Shown piece by piece: positions 62,396 to 64,000 of a stretch of 64,000 nucleotides of DNA. The DNA is from Neopusillimonas maritima (lineage in GTDB: Bacteria; Pseudomonadota; Gammaproteobacteria; Burkholderiales; Burkholderiaceae_B): the NCBI RefSeq assembly GCF_003576595.1, contig NZ_NQOU01000001.1, positions 684,337 to 748,336 on the forward strand, in the 5' to 3' direction. The position numbers and the translations under genes are program-made. Under the pieces are notes generated by a model that searched no databases, was not told the origin of the DNA, and was given only the letters and a program-made list of their open reading frames with translations. Numbering within the stretch: the stretch's first letter is position 1; each line of letters begins with the position of its first letter.

Positions 62396-63145
62396 ATGAC
62401 ACAAACCTTATTGTCGGCCAAAAACGTCACCCGTCGCTTCGGCGGCCTGGTCGCCATCGACAATGTCTCCGTCGATCTCGATCGGGGTCAAGTCCACGCC
62501 GTAATTGGTACCAACGGTGCCGGTAAATCCACACTCATTAATGTGCTTTCCGGGGAAATTCCGCCCAATGAAGGCTCAATTATCATGAACGGAACGGACA
62601 TTACCCGCTGGCCCCAACCCAATCGGGCACGTGCCGGCCTGGGCCGAAGCTACCAGCGCACCACTATTTTCCCGACTTTAACGGTACATGAAAATTGCCG
62701 TTTATCGGCACAAGCCAAGCACCAAAAATTCTGGAGCTGGGCGACCCCCGCAAAAAACTGCCGCATCAGTAATGAAGCAGCCGACCGCGCGCTGGAGCTA
62801 ACCGGTTTGGCCGAATACGCCGACCACACCGCGGGGCTGTTATCACACGGCGGGAAACGTCAACTCGAAATCGCCATGTGCCTGGCCACACACCCAACCG
62901 TTCTGCTTCTCGACGAACCGCTAGCGGGCATGGGGGCGGAAGAAACCGACCGCATGCTGGATCTACTGGACTCGCTCAAAAAGGAACATGCCATTTTGCT
63001 GGTGGAACACGATATGGATGCCGTATTTCGAATTTCCGACCTCATCACCGTGATGGTGAACGGGACCGTTATTGCGCATGGCGACCCTGAAGCCATCCGC
63101 ACGAACCACGAGGTACAAACGGCCTACCTGGGAGAAGACGAATGA
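62396..63145 (+). CDS. ABC transporter ATPase (LivG-like)
   Basis: 249 residues. Nucleotide-binding motifs: GTNGAGKSTLINVLSG near residue 39 (Walker A), a Q-loop region GRSYQRTTIFPTLTV near 84, LLSHGGKRQLEIAMCLA near 144 (signature reads SHGGK rather than SGGxQ), and LLLDEPLAGMG near 167 (Walker B) with the switch histidine in VEHDMD near 205. LivG-type subunits hydrolyse ATP with LivF. The stop overlaps the livF start by 4 bases. Confidence 0.93.
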   Translation: MTQTLLSAKNVTRRFGGLVAIDNVSVDLDRGQVHAVIGTNGAGKSTLINVLSGEIPPNEGSIIMNGTDITRWPQPNRARAGLGRSYQRTTIFPTLTVHENCRLSAQAKHQKFWSWATPAKNCRISNEAADRALELTGLAEYADHTAGLLSHGGKRQLEIAMCLATHPTVLLLDEPLAGMGAEETDRMLDLLDSLKKEHAILLVEHDMDAVFRISDLITVMVNGTVIAHGDPEAIRTNHEVQTAYLGEDE

Positions 63146-63852
63146 CTGTATTGATCAACGCTCAGGGGTTGAATACTTTCTACGGTGCAAGCCATGTTCT
63201 TTTCAACGTTAATCTGAAAATTCAGGCGGGCGAGTCGGTTGGCCTTCTGGGCCGCAACGGGATGGGTAAAACCACGCTTATTCGCACCCTGATGGGCCAT
63301 TTGCGCCCAACCAGTGGGAATATCGTTATTCGCGACAAAGACCACACGCGCTCCGCACCATACCAAGTTGCACGTGAAGGTGTCGCCTATGTCCCCGAGG
63401 GGCGCGGCATTTTCCCCAACTTGAATGTTCGCGAAAATCTGCTGGTTGCCGCTCGTTCCGGTGTGAACGGCCGAAACGACTGGAACTACGATCGCGTGTT
63501 GGAAACTTTTCCACGTCTGACGGAGCGTCTTGGCCACGGCGGGCAACAGCTTTCGGGCGGTGAGCAGCAAATGTTGGCCATTGGGCGCGCCCTCATGACC
63601 AACCCCGACATCCTGATTCTTGACGAGGCAACCGAAGGCCTGGCGCCACTGATCGTGGCCGAAATCTGGCGCATTATCGACACCATTCGTAAAAGTGGTG
63701 TGTCCACGCTGATTGTCGACCGGAATTTCCGCAAGGTACTGGCCAACACCGACCGGTGCGTGGTACTTGAAAAAGGCGTCGTGGTGGAAGAAAAAGACAG
63801 TGCAACCCTGTCAAAACAACCCGAACTTTTAACCCGCTACCTGGGTGTATAA
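63142..63852 (+). CDS. ABC transporter ATPase (LivF-like)
   Basis: 236 residues. Walker A GRNGMGKTTLIR near residue 40, the LivF-type YVPEGRGIFPNLNVRENL near 88, the LSGGEQQMLAIGRALM signature near 137, Walker B ILILDEATEGLAP near 158 and a terminal RYLGV. It partners the LivG-like ATPase. It overlaps that gene by 4 bases, so translation is coupled, and ends the transporter operon 28 bases before a convergent gene. Confidence 0.94.
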   Translation: MTVLINAQGLNTFYGASHVLFNVNLKIQAGESVGLLGRNGMGKTTLIRTLMGHLRPTSGNIVIRDKDHTRSAPYQVAREGVAYVPEGRGIFPNLNVRENLLVAARSGVNGRNDWNYDRVLETFPRLTERLGHGGQQLSGGEQQMLAIGRALMTNPDILILDEATEGLAPLIVAEIWRIIDTIRKSGVSTLIVDRNFRKVLANTDRCVVLEKGVVVEEKDSATLSKQPELLTRYLGV

Positions 63853-63880
63853 ACGCGCTGAGGCACACGCAAAAAGCAGG

Positions 63881-64000
63881 TTAACTGCTGAATGCCGCCG
63901 CAGCGCGCTTCAATCGGTCTTGCACAGCGTGCCAGGCTGCCTCTTCAGGCGGCGCCTGTACCAACAGGCAATCAAAACCGCCTAAATCAAGGCGCCGTAA
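63881..64000 (-). CDS. L-threonylcarbamoyladenylate synthase (Sua5/YrdC-like), C-terminal end
   Basis: The gene enters from the right edge on the minus strand; 39 codons and the TAA stop (63883-63881) are in view. The tail reads LRRLDLGGFDCLLVQAPPEE with AWHAVQDRLKRAA, which resembles the C-terminus of Sua5-type proteins (a NLRxLD..G.D.ILVE.PP and W.A..DRL.RAA pattern). Sua5 makes threonylcarbamoyl-AMP for t6A in tRNA. The evidence is a short segment, so the assignment is tentative, but TcdA in this window acts on the same modification. Confidence 0.55.
   Translation of the reverse strand, partial: LRRLDLGGFDCLLVQAPPEEAAWHAVQDRLKRAAAAFSS

Overview
The window reads as ordinary chromosome of a betaproteobacterium, most likely Burkholderiales and probably family Alcaligenaceae. 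This is an inference from gene order and protein style. The dusB-fis-purH-ruvC-ruvA-ruvB run is laid out as I remember it from Bordetella and relatives; there is a minCDE operon, a phasin, a double-length UvrA and an aerobic benzoyl-CoA (box) pathway. I saw no insertion sequence, prophage, CRISPR array, tRNA or rRNA. Gene density is high and intergenic gaps are short.

Layout. 1-12.7 kb is mixed housekeeping: the end of bpt, pyrD, a phasin with promoter and operator-like site, an IclR regulator, a CinA-type domain protein, a membrane protein, a thioredoxin-like protein, a DEAD-box helicase, azlCD, a CHCC zinc-finger protein, a YheT-type hydrolase, an M48 peptidase with TPRs, CtaG, and a small MgtC-C-terminal-like gene behind a long structured leader. 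12.7-19.1 kb is a Ubi-type hydroxylase followed by dusB-fis-purH-ruvCAB. 19.2-25.6 kb has recQ, an OmpR/EnvZ-like two-component pair, and a convergent cydAB-like pair whose CydA-like subunit has lost all the residues expected to bind heme. 25.8-32.6 kb has glnS, minCDE, a glycine-zipper lipoprotein, ettA, an acidic conserved protein and a 42-residue basic ORF with its own promoter and terminator. 32.6-42.6 kb has a 1,912-residue tandem UvrA, tcdA, a ChaC-like protein, pdxH, an FAD oxidoreductase and purU. 42.6-48.9 kb has ggt, a LysR regulator divergent from gcdH, an amino-acid permease with a tiny membrane partner, and a MaoC-type hydratase.

48.9-63.9 kb is a complete aerobic benzoate module. 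On the minus strand lie boxR, boxC, boxB and boxA; on the plus strand lie a DUF4863 protein, boxD, benzoate-CoA ligase, an alpha/beta hydrolase and a five-gene Liv-type ABC importer. The expected flow is import, CoA activation by the ligase, epoxidation by BoxAB, ring cleavage by BoxC, and semialdehyde oxidation by BoxD to beta-oxidation intermediates. BoxR-type operators of form TGCA-N6-TGCA sit on the boxC promoter, and a related site lies between the divergent boxR and DUF4863 promoters, so one regulator plausibly controls both arms. gcdH (glutaryl-CoA dehydrogenase) and the MaoC protein nearby fit CoA-thioester catabolism. The window ends in the last 39 codons of a probable Sua5/YrdC-type gene on the minus strand.

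The most unusual items are the heme-ligand-less CydA homologue, the terminator/antiterminator-like leader before the MgtC-like gene, the small basic ORF beside uvrA, the cupin-like metal motif in the DUF4863 protein, and two perfect palindromes between azlC and the zinc-finger gene.
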